Source of the DNA: Vallicoccus soli
GTDB lineage: Bacteria; Actinomycetota; Actinomycetes; Motilibacterales; Motilibacteraceae
Length of the DNA: 64,000 bases
NCBI RefSeq assembly: GCF_003594885.1
Contig: NZ_QZEZ01000012.1
Location: 23,656-87,655, forward strand
Direction: 5' to 3'
In this document: piece by piece, positions 1-8,166 of the stretch
Numbering within the stretch: position 1 is the stretch's first letter
Layout of the letters: the number at the start of each line of letters is the position of its first letter
Made by a program: the position numbers and the translations under genes
Notes under the pieces: model-generated
Database searches by the model: none
Told to the model about the DNA's origin: nothing
Seen by the model: the letters and a program-made list of their open reading frames with translations, nothing else

Positions 1-1125
1 CTCCAGGCGACTGCTGTGCAGCATCGCACCCTCCACCGAGAACCCGCCCGCCAGCAGCGCCCCGCGCGTCGGCGCGAGCCGCTCCAGCGTGGCGAGGGTC
101 ACGACGACGCGGCGCGGGCCGGCGGCGGCGCAGGCCGCCACCACCTCCGGCCCCCCGCCGCCGACGAACACCGCGTCGGGGGCCGGCAGCCCGGCCAGCG
201 CCTCCGGCGCCTCGCCGTGCACCACGCGCACGTCCACGTCGTGGGCCGCCGCGTTGCGGGCGGTGCGGGCGCACTGCTCGGCGTCGCGCTCGACGGCGAC
301 GACGGCCGCGCCGAAGCGGGCGCACTCCACGCCCACGGAGCCGCTGCCGGCCCCGACGTCCCAGACCATGGTCCCGAGCCGGGGGGCCAGCCGGGCCAGG
401 GCCAGCGCGCGGACCTCCGCCTTGGTGACCATCGCGCCGCGGTGCTCGTACGCGTCCTCGGGCAGCGCCCAGCCGTCGGGCGCGGTCGGCGGCCCGGCGA
501 GGACGACGGGGCCGGGGCGGCCGGTGCGCCGCGGCGCGAGGGAGAGCACGACGTTGGGCTCGCGCCAGTCGTCGCGCGCCGCGGCCTCCTCGGGCGTGCA
601 GCGGGTGACGCGCTCGTACGGGCCGCCGAGGCCCTCCGCGACGACGAGCGAGCGGCCGCTGCCCCGCAGGGCGGCGCCGAGCAGGGCCGGGCCGGCCCCC
701 GGCGCCGTGAGCACGGCGACCGTGCGGGCGGCCAGGCAGGCGTTGACCGCGGTGCGCGGGTCGCGCCCGTGGGCGCTCACGACGACGGCGTCGTCCCAGG
801 GGACCCCGGCGCGGGCGAAGGCGAGCGCCACCGACGAGACCGCGGGCAGCACCGCCGGCGCGTGGCCCCGCGCGCGCAGGGCGCGCAGCACGCCGAACCA
901 GCCGGGGTCGCCGGAGGCGAGGACCACGACGTCGCCCCCGGCGGCGGCCTCGGCGTCGACCGCGTCGAGCGCGCCCGCGAGGTCGCCCATCGCGACGGTG
1001 CGCCCGGCGACCGGCCCCACGGCCTCGAGGTGGCGGCGCCCGCCGACGACGAGCGCGGCGCCGGCGAGCGCCTGCGCGGCGGCGGGCGCCAGCGCGCCCC
1101 CGTCGAGGCCGACGACGGTGATCAC
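1..1125 (-). CDS. cobL: Precorrin-6Y C5,15-methyltransferase (decarboxylating), 3' end cut by the window
   Basis: Bifunctional corrin-ring enzyme that methylates precorrin-6Y at C5 and C15 and decarboxylates the C12 acetate. The visible 375 codons read through without a stop. An N-terminal CbiE-type tetrapyrrole methylase domain (about 1-195) is followed by a CbiT-type SAM methyltransferase domain with the glycine-rich motif VWDVGAGSGSVG near residue 252. The family is about 400 residues, so only some 25-30 C-terminal residues lie outside the window. The GTG start at 1125 overlaps the cbiD stop by 4 bases (GTGA), which implies translational coupling. Very likely correct. Confidence 0.93.
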   Translation of the reverse strand, partial: MITVVGLDGGALAPAAAQALAGAALVVGGRRHLEAVGPVAGRTVAMGDLAGALDAVDAEAAAGGDVVVLASGDPGWFGVLRALRARGHAPAVLPAVSSVALAFARAGVPWDDAVVVSAHGRDPRTAVNACLAARTVAVLTAPGAGPALLGAALRGSGRSLVVAEGLGGPYERVTRCTPEEAAARDDWREPNVVLSLAPRRTGRPGPVVLAGPPTAPDGWALPEDAYEHRGAMVTKAEVRALALARLAPRLGTMVWDVGAGSGSVGVECARFGAAVVAVERDAEQCARTARNAAAHDVDVRVVHGEAPEALAGLPAPDAVFVGGGGPEVVAACAAAGPRRVVVTLATLERLAPTRGALLAGGFSVEGAMLHSSRLE

Positions 1126-2273
1126 GCGGCGCCCGCCCAGTCCGCGCGGGTCGCGCCGACCACGCGACGGCCGGTGAAGTCGACCATCGCGACCTCGGCC
1201 GCCACCTCGCCCTCCGCGGCGCGCACGAGGACCTCCTGCACCCGCCGGCACAGCTCGTCGCCGGCCGCGCGCAGCAGGCCGGCGCGCTCCCAGATCTCGT
1301 ACGCGTGCCGCCCGGTGTTCGCCGCCGCCACCTCGGCCGCCAGCGCCGCGTCGCCGCCGGCGGCGCGGGTGACGTCGCCGAGCAGGCCGAGGTCGACCTT
1401 GCTGCGCGTGTAGTGGGTCATGAGGACGCCCGCCGCGAGCTTCGCGAGCTTGCCGGCCATGCCGACGAACACGACCTCGCCGACCCCGACCTCGCGGGCG
1501 CGCCGCAGGGCCGCCCCGGTGAAGTCGCCCACCTCGACGAAGGACACCTCGGGCAGGTGCGGCAGCAGCGCCATGGCGCCCTTCTCGGTGCGCCCGCCGG
1601 TGCAGAGCACGACGGTGCCGACGCCCTGGGCGCCCATGACCGACACGGCCTGCTCGACGGACGCGCGCCAGGACGCGGTGGAGAAGGGGCGGACGACGCC
1701 GGTCGTGCCGAGCACGGAGATGCCGCCGAGGATGCCGAGCCGGGCGTTGGTGGTGCGCCGGGCCATGACCTCGCCCTCGGGCACCGAGACGACGACCCGG
1801 AGCCCGCCCTCGGGCAGCGCCTCGCGCACGGCCTGCACGATCATCCGGCGCGGCACCTCGTTGATGGCCGGGCCGCCGACCTCCAGCCCGAGCCCGGGCT
1901 TGGTGACCACGCCGACCCCGACGCCGCCGTCGAGCTCCACGCCGTCGCCGGCGCCGCGGGTCACGGTGGCCGTGAGGTGGGCGCCGTCGGTGACGTCGGG
2001 GTCGTCGCCCGCGTCCTTGACGACGACGGCGGTGGCGCGGCGGGGGTCGTACGTGCAGGAGTCCACCGCGAAGGTGACCCGCCGCCCGCTCGGGAGCGCG
2101 ACCTCGACGACCTCCTGGGGCTCCTGGTCGCGCAGTGCGGTGGCGGCGGCCTTGGCCGCGGCGGACGCGCAGGTGCCGGTGGTCCAGCCGGTGCGCAGCG
2201 CCCGGGGGCGCACCTTCATGGTGCGCGGGAGGTCGGGCTCGCGGATCGGCGGCAGCTCGGGGGGCCCGCTCAC
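1122..2273 (-). CDS. cbiD: Cobalt-precorrin-5B C1-methyltransferase
   Basis: Methylates C1 of the corrin ring after ring contraction, a step catalysed by CobF in the classical aerobic pathway. 383 residues, close to the usual family length. The family's N-terminal signature TGWTTGTCASAAAKAA lies near residues 28-43. The GTG start at 2273 was chosen because it overlaps the cobM stop in a GTGA junction and places the signature normally; the open frame continues upstream only as the shadow of cobM. An anaerobic-type CbiD beside CobL, CobM and an aerobic CobN chelatase gives a mixed pathway repertoire. Confidence 0.94.
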   Translation of the reverse strand: MSGPPELPPIREPDLPRTMKVRPRALRTGWTTGTCASAAAKAAATALRDQEPQEVVEVALPSGRRVTFAVDSCTYDPRRATAVVVKDAGDDPDVTDGAHLTATVTRGAGDGVELDGGVGVGVVTKPGLGLEVGGPAINEVPRRMIVQAVREALPEGGLRVVVSVPEGEVMARRTTNARLGILGGISVLGTTGVVRPFSTASWRASVEQAVSVMGAQGVGTVVLCTGGRTEKGAMALLPHLPEVSFVEVGDFTGAALRRAREVGVGEVVFVGMAGKLAKLAAGVLMTHYTRSKVDLGLLGDVTRAAGGDAALAAEVAAANTGRHAYEIWERAGLLRAAGDELCRRVQEVLVRAAEGEVAAEVAMVDFTGRRVVGATRADWAGAA

Positions 2274-3082
2274 GTGGCGCCCTCGGCCCGGAGCCGGCGG
2301 CGCGCCTCCCGGTCCGCCTTGCGGAAGCCGTGGAAGTGCCCCGGGTGGTAGAGGTGGCTGCGGGTGCCGCCCGCGCCGAGCGCGGGGCCGACGAGGAAGA
2401 GCGTGTGCTTCCAGAGCCGGTGCGCCTTGACCGTCTCCTCGAGCGTCCCGACGGTGCAGGTGACGACGAGCTCGTCCGGCCAGGTCGCCTGGTACGCCAC
2501 GACGACGGGCGTGTCCTCGGCGTAGCCGCCCTCGAGCAGCTCCTCCTGCAGCTGGCCGGACCGCGCCGCCGACAGGAACAGCGCCATCGTGGTGCCGTGG
2601 CGGGCGAGCTCGCGGACCTCCTCGCCGGGCGGCATCGGGGTCTTGCCGCCGCCGAGGCGGGTGAGGATGACCGACTGGGCGACCTCGGGGATCGTGAGCT
2701 CGCGCTGGGCGATCGCCGCGACGGCGGAGAAGGCGGACACCCCGGGGACGACCTCGGTGTCCAGGCCCAGGTCGCGGCACCGGTCGAGCTGCTCCTGCAC
2801 GGCGCCCCACAGCGCCGGGTCGCCGGAGTGGATGCGGGCCACGCGCAGGCCCTCCGCGGCCGCGCGCTCGTAGAGCGGCAGCACGCCCTCCATCGGCAGC
2901 TGCGCGGAGTCGACGACCTCGGCGCCCTCGCGCACGTGCTGCAGGACGTCCTCGTGGACCAGGCTCGCCGCCCAGACCACGACGTCGGCCTCGGCGATCG
3001 CGCGCGCGGCGCGGAAGGTCAGCAGGTCGGCCGCGCCGGGGCCCGCCCCCACGAAGGTGACCTTGCCCCTGGTGGTGCTCAC
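2270..3082 (-). CDS. cobM: Precorrin-4 C11-methyltransferase
   Basis: Adds the C11 methyl group to precorrin-4 using SAM. 270 residues, normal for the family. It begins with the tetrapyrrole-methylase P-loop VTFVGAGPGAADL (residues 8-20); the family sequence IHSGDPALWGAV lies in the middle and ALGAGGTRSHLYHPGHFHGF at the C terminus. The GTG start at 3082 overlaps the cobI stop (GTGA), and its own stop overlaps the cbiD start the same way, so the gene is tightly embedded in the riboswitch-led operon. Confidence 0.95.
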   Translation of the reverse strand: MSTTRGKVTFVGAGPGAADLLTFRAARAIAEADVVVWAASLVHEDVLQHVREGAEVVDSAQLPMEGVLPLYERAAAEGLRVARIHSGDPALWGAVQEQLDRCRDLGLDTEVVPGVSAFSAVAAIAQRELTIPEVAQSVILTRLGGGKTPMPPGEEVRELARHGTTMALFLSAARSGQLQEELLEGGYAEDTPVVVAYQATWPDELVVTCTVGTLEETVKAHRLWKHTLFLVGPALGAGGTRSHLYHPGHFHGFRKADREARRRLRAEGAT

Positions 3083-3807
3083 AGCTTCCCGCCCCTCGTC
3101 GTGCGCCGTGCCGGGACGACCAGGGTGGAGAGGTACGGCGCGGGGCCGTCCACCTCCGCCGCCGGCCGCACGTCCTCCTCGGGCAGCCCGAGCGCCGCGC
3201 CGTGCACTGCGCCGTCGAGCCTCCCGGTGCGTCGCAGCACCTCGAGCAGCTCCGGCAGGTGCCGGCCGCCCTTGTACGCCACCACGGTGTCGAAGCGCCG
3301 CAGCGCCTCCTCGAAGGCGCCGACGCCCGCCGTGATGGGCATGAGCGCGAGCGACTCGGTGCCCTCGCAGAGCACGGTGCCGCTGCGCGCCGCGAGGTCC
3401 TGCATCGCCGTGATGCCGGGGACCGTCTCGACGACGAGGTCCTCGACCCGCCCGCGCACCGACGCCGCGAGGTAGGCGAACGTCGAGTAGACGTTGGGGT
3501 CGCCGATCGTGGCGAACGCGACGGTCCGGGCGCCGTCGTGGAAAGCGCGTGCCACCGTGTCGGCCGCCGCGTCCCACGCGGCCGCGCGCCGCGGCGTCAC
3601 CCCGCCCCGGTCGTCGAGGGCGAAGACGCAGCGCTGCACGCGGTCGTGGTCGACGTGCGCGCGGACCGTCGCCTCGGCGCGGCCGGTGACGTCGTCGCCC
3701 ATGACCGGGACGACGACGAGGTCCGCCTCCCGCAGGACGCGGACGGCCCTCACGGTCACGAGCTCGGGGTCGCCCGGGCCGGTGCCCACCCCGACGAGGG
3801 TGCTCAT
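3079..3807 (-). CDS. cobI: Precorrin-2 C20-methyltransferase
   Basis: Methylates precorrin-2 at C20, the first step committing the tetrapyrrole to corrin synthesis. 242 residues, typical of CobI/CbiL. The N-terminal SAM-binding loop VGVGTGPGDPELVT (residues 5-18) and the mid-protein motif FATIGDPNVYSTFAYLA are diagnostic. The ATG at 3807 overlaps the cobB stop (ATGA) and the stop overlaps the cobM start. No fused CobJ domain is present, so the C17 methyltransferase must lie elsewhere, perhaps beyond the left edge. Confidence 0.95.
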   Translation of the reverse strand: MSTLVGVGTGPGDPELVTVRAVRVLREADLVVVPVMGDDVTGRAEATVRAHVDHDRVQRCVFALDDRGGVTPRRAAAWDAAADTVARAFHDGARTVAFATIGDPNVYSTFAYLAASVRGRVEDLVVETVPGITAMQDLAARSGTVLCEGTESLALMPITAGVGAFEEALRRFDTVVAYKGGRHLPELLEVLRRTGRLDGAVHGAALGLPEEDVRPAAEVDGPAPYLSTLVVPARRTTRGGKL

Positions 3808-5192
3808 GCCGGCACCGCCGTGCGGGCCGCGGCCGCGACGAAGCGGGCCGCCATCTCGGGCCGGCCGGCCCAGTGCAGGTGGAGGTACGAGGCGTGGACG
3901 CCGCCCCGCACGAAGCCGTCGGTGCCGCCGCGCCAGGCCCAGGCGGGCTCGGGGCTCGCCGGGTCGACGGCGGTGCGGTGGAACTCGTGGCCACGGACCC
4001 GGGTGCCGACGTCGGCCAGCACGCTCGGCACGCCGGCCACCGCCTCGCGGTAGCCCAGGGTGAGGCGCGGGGTCATCCGCGCGCTGGTGCCGAGGACGCC
4101 GCACATCGGCAGGCCGTCGAGGTCGTCGGCGAGGTAGAGCAGGCCGGCGCACTCGGCGGCGACCGGCGCCCCGGAGGCGGCCAGCCGCGCGACGTCGGCC
4201 CGGAGCCCGGCGTTGTCGGACAGCGCTTGCCCGTAGACCTCGGGGAAGCCGCCGCCGATGACCAGGCCCGCCGCGCCCTCTGGCAGCCGCTCGTCGGCCA
4301 GCGGGTCGACCGTGACGACGCGGGCGCCGGCGGCGTGCAGCAGCTCGGCGGTCTCGGCGTACGAGAACGTGAAGGCCGGGCCGGCCGCCACCGCGACCAC
4401 CGGCTCCGCACGAGCACGGCCGAGGTCCTCGCGGTCATCGTGCGCGGACGGTGCGGCGGCGAGGGCGTCGTACGGGTCCCAGGCGGGCCCGGGCAGGTCG
4501 GGGGCGGAGCGGGCGAGGGCGAGCACGGCGTCGAGGTCGAGCGACGCGGCGACGACCTCGCCGAGGGCCCGCACGGTCGCCAGGGCCTCGGCCGAGCGCT
4601 CGGCGGCCGGGACGAGCCCGAGGTGGCGCGACGGGGTGGCGAGGGCGTCGTGCCGGCGCAGGACGCCGAGCACCGGCACGCCGGTGTCCTCGAGCGCCTC
4701 GCGCAGGATCCGCTCGTGCCGGTCCGACCCCACCCGGTTGAGGACGACGCCGCCCACGCGCACCGAGGTGTCGTACGTGGTGAAGCCGTGCACCAGGGCT
4801 GCGACGCTGCGGCCCTGCGCCGCGGCGTCGACGACGAGCAGGACGGGGGCGCGCAGCAGCCCGGCGACGTGCGCCGTCGAGGCGAAGGCCCCGTGGCCGG
4901 CGGCGCCGTCGTGCAGGCCCATGACGCCCTCGACGACCGCGACGTCCGCGCCGGCGGCCCCGTGCAGGAGCAGCGGCGCGATGCGCTCCTCCCCCACGAG
5001 CCACGGGTCGAGGTTGCGCCCGGGCCGGCCCGCGGCGAGCGCGTGGTAGCCGGGGTCGATGTAGTCGGGGCCGACCTTGTGCGGCGACACCGCCAGCCCC
5101 CGCTGCGCGAGGGCGCGCAGCAGGCCGGTGGCCACGCTCGTCTTGCCGTGCCCGCTCGCGGGCGCGGCGACGACGACGCGGGGCAGGCTCAC
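3804..5192 (-). CDS. cobB: Hydrogenobyrinic acid a,c-diamide synthase (cobyrinate a,c-diamide synthase)
   Basis: ATP- and glutamine-dependent amidation of the a and c side chains of the corrin ring. 462 residues: an N-terminal dethiobiotin-synthetase-like ATPase domain with P-loop PASGHGKTS (residues 11-19) and a C-terminal class I glutamine amidotransferase-like domain with nucleophile Cys in AAECAGLLYLADD (about residue 348). Of two adjacent GTG codons (5195 and 5192), the second overlaps the cobO stop as GTGA and is preferred. The length and domain order fit CobB/CbiA rather than CobQ, which is found separately at 26.9-28.4 kb. Confidence 0.93.
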   Translation of the reverse strand: MSLPRVVVAAPASGHGKTSVATGLLRALAQRGLAVSPHKVGPDYIDPGYHALAAGRPGRNLDPWLVGEERIAPLLLHGAAGADVAVVEGVMGLHDGAAGHGAFASTAHVAGLLRAPVLLVVDAAAQGRSVAALVHGFTTYDTSVRVGGVVLNRVGSDRHERILREALEDTGVPVLGVLRRHDALATPSRHLGLVPAAERSAEALATVRALGEVVAASLDLDAVLALARSAPDLPGPAWDPYDALAAAPSAHDDREDLGRARAEPVVAVAAGPAFTFSYAETAELLHAAGARVVTVDPLADERLPEGAAGLVIGGGFPEVYGQALSDNAGLRADVARLAASGAPVAAECAGLLYLADDLDGLPMCGVLGTSARMTPRLTLGYREAVAGVPSVLADVGTRVRGHEFHRTAVDPASPEPAWAWRGGTDGFVRGGVHASYLHLHWAGRPEMAARFVAAAARTAVPA

Positions 5193-5803
5193 CACTCGAT
5201 CCCCCGCTGGCCCTTCTGGCCCGCGTCCATCGGGTGCTTGACCTTCGTCATCTCGACCACGAGGTCCGCGGCGTCCACGAGCCGCGGGTCCGCGCCGCGG
5301 CCGGTGATGACGACGTGCTGCTGCCCGGGACGGGAGGCGAGGGTGGCGACGACGTCGTCGACGTCGACCCAGCCCCACTTCATCGGGTAGGTGAACTCGT
5401 CGAGCACGTAGAACCGGTAGGTCTGCGCGGCGAGGTCGCGCTTGACCTGCTCCCAGCCCTCGCGGGCGTCCGCGGCGTGGTCGGACTCGGTGCCCGGGCG
5501 CTGGATCCAGGACCAGCCCTCGCCCATCTTGTGCCAGGTGACCGGGGCGCCCTCGCCGGTCTGCTCGTGCACGCGCCCCAGCGCCCGCAGCGCGGACTCC
5601 TCGCCGACCTTCCACTTGGCGCTCTTGACGAACTGGAACACCCCGACCGGCCAGCCCTGGTTCCACGCGCGCAGCGCGAGGCCGAAGGCGGCGGTCGACT
5701 TGCCCTTCATCTCGCCGGTGTGGACGACCACGAGCGGGCGGTTGCGCCGCTGGCGGGTCGTGAGGCCGTCGTCGGGGACGGTGCTCGGCTGGCCCTGCGG
5801 CAT
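5189..5803 (-). CDS. cobO: Cob(I)yrinic acid a,c-diamide adenosyltransferase
   Basis: Transfers the 5'-deoxyadenosyl group of ATP to the reduced cobalt of the corrinoid. 204 residues, normal for CobO/BtuR/CobA-type adenosyltransferases. The ATP-binding loop HTGEMKGKSTAAFG lies at about 28-41, and the family motifs TWHKMGEGWSWIQ, VLDEFTYPMKWGW and ITGRGADPRLVDAADLV follow in the expected order. The ATG at 5803 shares one base with the chelatase-subunit stop (TGATG). It probably acts on the product of CobB, encoded immediately downstream. Confidence 0.95.
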   Translation of the reverse strand: MPQGQPSTVPDDGLTTRQRRNRPLVVVHTGEMKGKSTAAFGLALRAWNQGWPVGVFQFVKSAKWKVGEESALRALGRVHEQTGEGAPVTWHKMGEGWSWIQRPGTESDHAADAREGWEQVKRDLAAQTYRFYVLDEFTYPMKWGWVDVDDVVATLASRPGQQHVVITGRGADPRLVDAADLVVEMTKVKHPMDAGQKGQRGIEW

Positions 5804-7875
5804 CAGGCGGCCCTCCTCGGGGTCGTCGGGCCCGTCGGCCTCGTCGTGGTCGCGCGGACGGTGGCGGCGAGGGCGTCGGCGCCGAGCTCCTCGAGGCGTA
5901 CGAGGTCCGCCTCCAGCACCGCCGCGAGGTCGCCGGCCATGCCGAGGCGGACCGGGCCGGACTCGCAGTCGACGACGACCGCGCTCGTGCCGGTCGCGGC
6001 GAGCAGCCCGGCGGCGCGGTGGGCGGCCGGCACCCCGCCGCTCGTCGCGCGCCCGTCGGTGACCAGCACGAGCAGGGGGCGCCGGCGCGGGTCGCGCAGC
6101 CGCTCGACCCGCAGCACCTCGTGGGCGCGCAGCAGGCCCGCCGCCACCGGGGTGCGACCGCCGGTCGGCAGGGCGCCGAGGCGGGCCGCGGCCGCGTCCA
6201 CCGACGAGGTCGGCGGCAGCGCCACCTCGGCCCCGTCCCCGCGGAACGTCACCAGCCCCACCTTGTCGCGCCGCTGGTACGCGTCGAGCAGCAGGCTCAG
6301 CACCGCGCCCTTGACCGCGGTCATGCGCGAGCGGGCGGCCATCGAGCCGCTGGCGTCGACGACGAAGAGCACGAGGTTGCCCTCGCGCCCGACCCGCCGG
6401 GCCTCGCGCAGGTCCTCGCCGCGCAGCCGCAGCCGGCCGCCGTCGGCCCGCCCGCGGGCGCGCTGGTGCGGGGCCGCGGCCAGCACCGTCGCGGGCAGGT
6501 GGATGCCGCGGGCCCGGCCCCGCGGGCGCCGGCTGCCCACCAGCGCGCCGGTGTCGCCGAGCGCGCGCGAGCGGCGCCCGGCGGGCCCGCTGCCCAGGCC
6601 GCGGGCCTCGAGCCGGCGGACGCGGTACGCCTCCCCCGCCTGCGCCGTGACCGGCTCGCGGCGGGGGGCGTGGTCGCCGCCGGGGGGCGGGGCGCTCTGC
6701 GCGCCCGCCGGGCCGCCGGCCTCGGGGACGCCCGCCTCGGGGACGCCGCCCTCGGGACCGGGGCCCTCGGGACCGGGACCGCCGCCGTCGGGACCGCCGT
6801 CGGGGCCGCCGTCGGGGCCGCCGTCGGGGCCGCCGTCGGGGTCGGTCGGGTCCTCCGGGCCGTCCTCGGGCGCCCCGTCGGCGAGCGCCTGCTCGAGCTG
6901 GTCCTCGTCGAGCCCGGGGGCGTCGAACGGGTTGCGGCGGCGCCGGTGCGGCAGGGCGAGCCGGGCGGCGACCCGTACGTCCTCCGCCGTCACCTCGACC
7001 CCGCCGCGCCAGGCGGCGTGCGCCAGGGCGGCGCGGGCGGTGACGAGGTCCGCGCGCAGCCCGTCCACGTCGAAGGAGGCGCACACGGCCGCGACCTGGC
7101 GCAGCGCGGCGTCGGACAGGAGGACCCCGGGCAGCCGGCGCCGCGCCTCGGCGATGCGCCCGGCGAGCGCGCGCTCCTCCTCGGCGAACCGCCCGGTGAA
7201 CGCGGCGGGGTCGTCGTCGTGGGCGAGGCGGCGGCGCACCACCTCGGCGCGCAGGCCGGTCTCGCGCGGCGCCGCGACCTCGACCGTGAGGCCGAACCGG
7301 TCGAGCAGCTGCGGGCGCAGCTCGCCCTCCTCCGGGTTCATGGTGCCGACGAGGAGGAAGCGCGCGGCGTGGCGGACCGAGACGCCCTCGCGCTCGACGT
7401 ACGAGGTCCCGAGGGCCGCTGCGTCGAGCAGCAGGTCGACGAGATGGTCCTGCAGGAGGTTGACCTCGTCGACGTAGAGGACGCCGCGGTGGGCGGCGGC
7501 GAGCAGGCCGGGCTCGTACGCCGCGACGCCCTCGCCGAGGGCCCGCTCGAGGTCGAGGGAGCCGACGAGGCGGTCCTCGCTGGCGCCGACGGGCAGCTCG
7601 ACGAGCCGGGCCGGGCGGGTGGCGGCGGGCGCGCCGGCCGGGTGCGGGCCGTCGGGGCAGGCCGGGTCGGGCGCGGCGGGGTCGCAGGAGAAGCGGCAGC
7701 CCTCGACGACGGCGACGGGCGGCAGGACGGCGGCGAGCGCGCGCACGGTCGTCGACTTGGCCGTGCCCTTCTCGCCCCGCACGAGCACCCCTCCCACCGC
7801 GGGCGACACCGCGTTGAGGACGAGGGCGAGGCGCAGGTCGTCCATGCCGACGACGGCGGAGAACGGGTACGTCAC
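5803..7875 (-). CDS. Magnesium-chelatase-like ChlI-ChlD fusion, probable cobaltochelatase partner of CobN
   Basis: AAA+ motor plus integrin-like subunit of a class I chelatase, expected to drive cobalt insertion with the large subunit CobN encoded near 16-20 kb. 690 residues. The ChlI-type AAA+ domain (1 to about 320) has Walker A RGEKGTAKST near 33-42 and Walker B LYVDEVNLL. A Pro/Gly/Asp linker with (DGGP)n repeats spans about 340-385, and a C-terminal von Willebrand A domain has the MIDAS motif DASGSM near 505. The GTG start at 7875 overlaps the stop of a 15-codon upstream frame (GTGA). First large gene after the cobalamin riboswitch. Magnesium chelation for chlorophyll is unlikely given the context. 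Confidence 0.9.
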   Translation of the reverse strand: MTYPFSAVVGMDDLRLALVLNAVSPAVGGVLVRGEKGTAKSTTVRALAAVLPPVAVVEGCRFSCDPAAPDPACPDGPHPAGAPAATRPARLVELPVGASEDRLVGSLDLERALGEGVAAYEPGLLAAAHRGVLYVDEVNLLQDHLVDLLLDAAALGTSYVEREGVSVRHAARFLLVGTMNPEEGELRPQLLDRFGLTVEVAAPRETGLRAEVVRRRLAHDDDPAAFTGRFAEEERALAGRIAEARRRLPGVLLSDAALRQVAAVCASFDVDGLRADLVTARAALAHAAWRGGVEVTAEDVRVAARLALPHRRRRNPFDAPGLDEDQLEQALADGAPEDGPEDPTDPDGGPDGGPDGGPDGGPDGGGPGPEGPGPEGGVPEAGVPEAGGPAGAQSAPPPGGDHAPRREPVTAQAGEAYRVRRLEARGLGSGPAGRRSRALGDTGALVGSRRPRGRARGIHLPATVLAAAPHQRARGRADGGRLRLRGEDLREARRVGREGNLVLFVVDASGSMAARSRMTAVKGAVLSLLLDAYQRRDKVGLVTFRGDGAEVALPPTSSVDAAAARLGALPTGGRTPVAAGLLRAHEVLRVERLRDPRRRPLLVLVTDGRATSGGVPAAHRAAGLLAATGTSAVVVDCESGPVRLGMAGDLAAVLEADLVRLEELGADALAATVRATTTRPTGPTTPRRAA

Positions 7876-7919
7876 GGGGCGGGCCGGGTGGTGGCCGCGG
7901 GCGGGCGTGCGCAGGTCAT
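7872..7919 (-). CDS. Possible 15-residue leader peptide between the cobalamin riboswitch and the chelatase gene
   Basis: A short frame, ATG at 7919 to TGA at 7872, encodes MTCARPPAATTRPAP. It is preceded by a strong Shine-Dalgarno-like GGAAGGA five bases before the ATG, whereas the chelatase GTG at 7875 has no obvious ribosome site of its own. The stop overlaps that GTG as GTGA, the same junction used throughout the operon. Translation of the leader could therefore couple the riboswitch to chelatase synthesis. It resembles no known peptide; the assignment rests on the ribosome site and junction only. Confidence 0.5.
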   Translation of the reverse strand: MTCARPPAATTRPAP

Positions 7920-7949
7920 GCGGGTCCTTCCCCCGGGTCCGCGCCCGGA

Positions 7950-8150
7950 GCAGGTCGGCGCGACGGCGGGAGTCTCCTGGCTCCCGGATCGGCGCCCTCC
8001 CCCGGCCTTCCCGCCGCGGTGCGGCAGTGGCCGTGCGCGGGGTCGGGCTCCCCGGTGACAGTGGCGGGACCGCGCCGGACTCGCACCGGCTTCCTCCACT
8101 GCCGTCGCAGTGCAGGGGCCATCCTGCGCCCTGGGCGAGCACCGGTCAAA
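7950..8150 (-). promoter_or_regulatory. Cobalamin (adenosylcobalamin) riboswitch
   Basis: Read on the minus strand, the region contains the class hallmarks in order: GGAAGCCGGTGCGAGTCCGG, then the core CGGTCCCGCCACTGT, later GGCGGGAAGGC, and the B12 box GGGAGCCAGGAGACTC at 7968-7985. It lies directly upstream of the chelatase/cobO/cobB operon, as expected for B12-repressed biosynthesis. The Shine-Dalgarno of the leader peptide begins about 25 bases past the B12 box, so translational control by sequestering it is plausible. No clear intrinsic terminator follows the box. The outer boundaries are approximate. Confidence 0.93.
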
Positions 8151-8166
8151 GCAGCGGCGCGGCGCC

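Noticed and set aside
16..5390. Long plus-strand open frames opposite the cob operon
   Set aside because: Low-complexity Arg/Ala/Pro products with no motifs, antisense to clear cob genes with intact catalytic residues.
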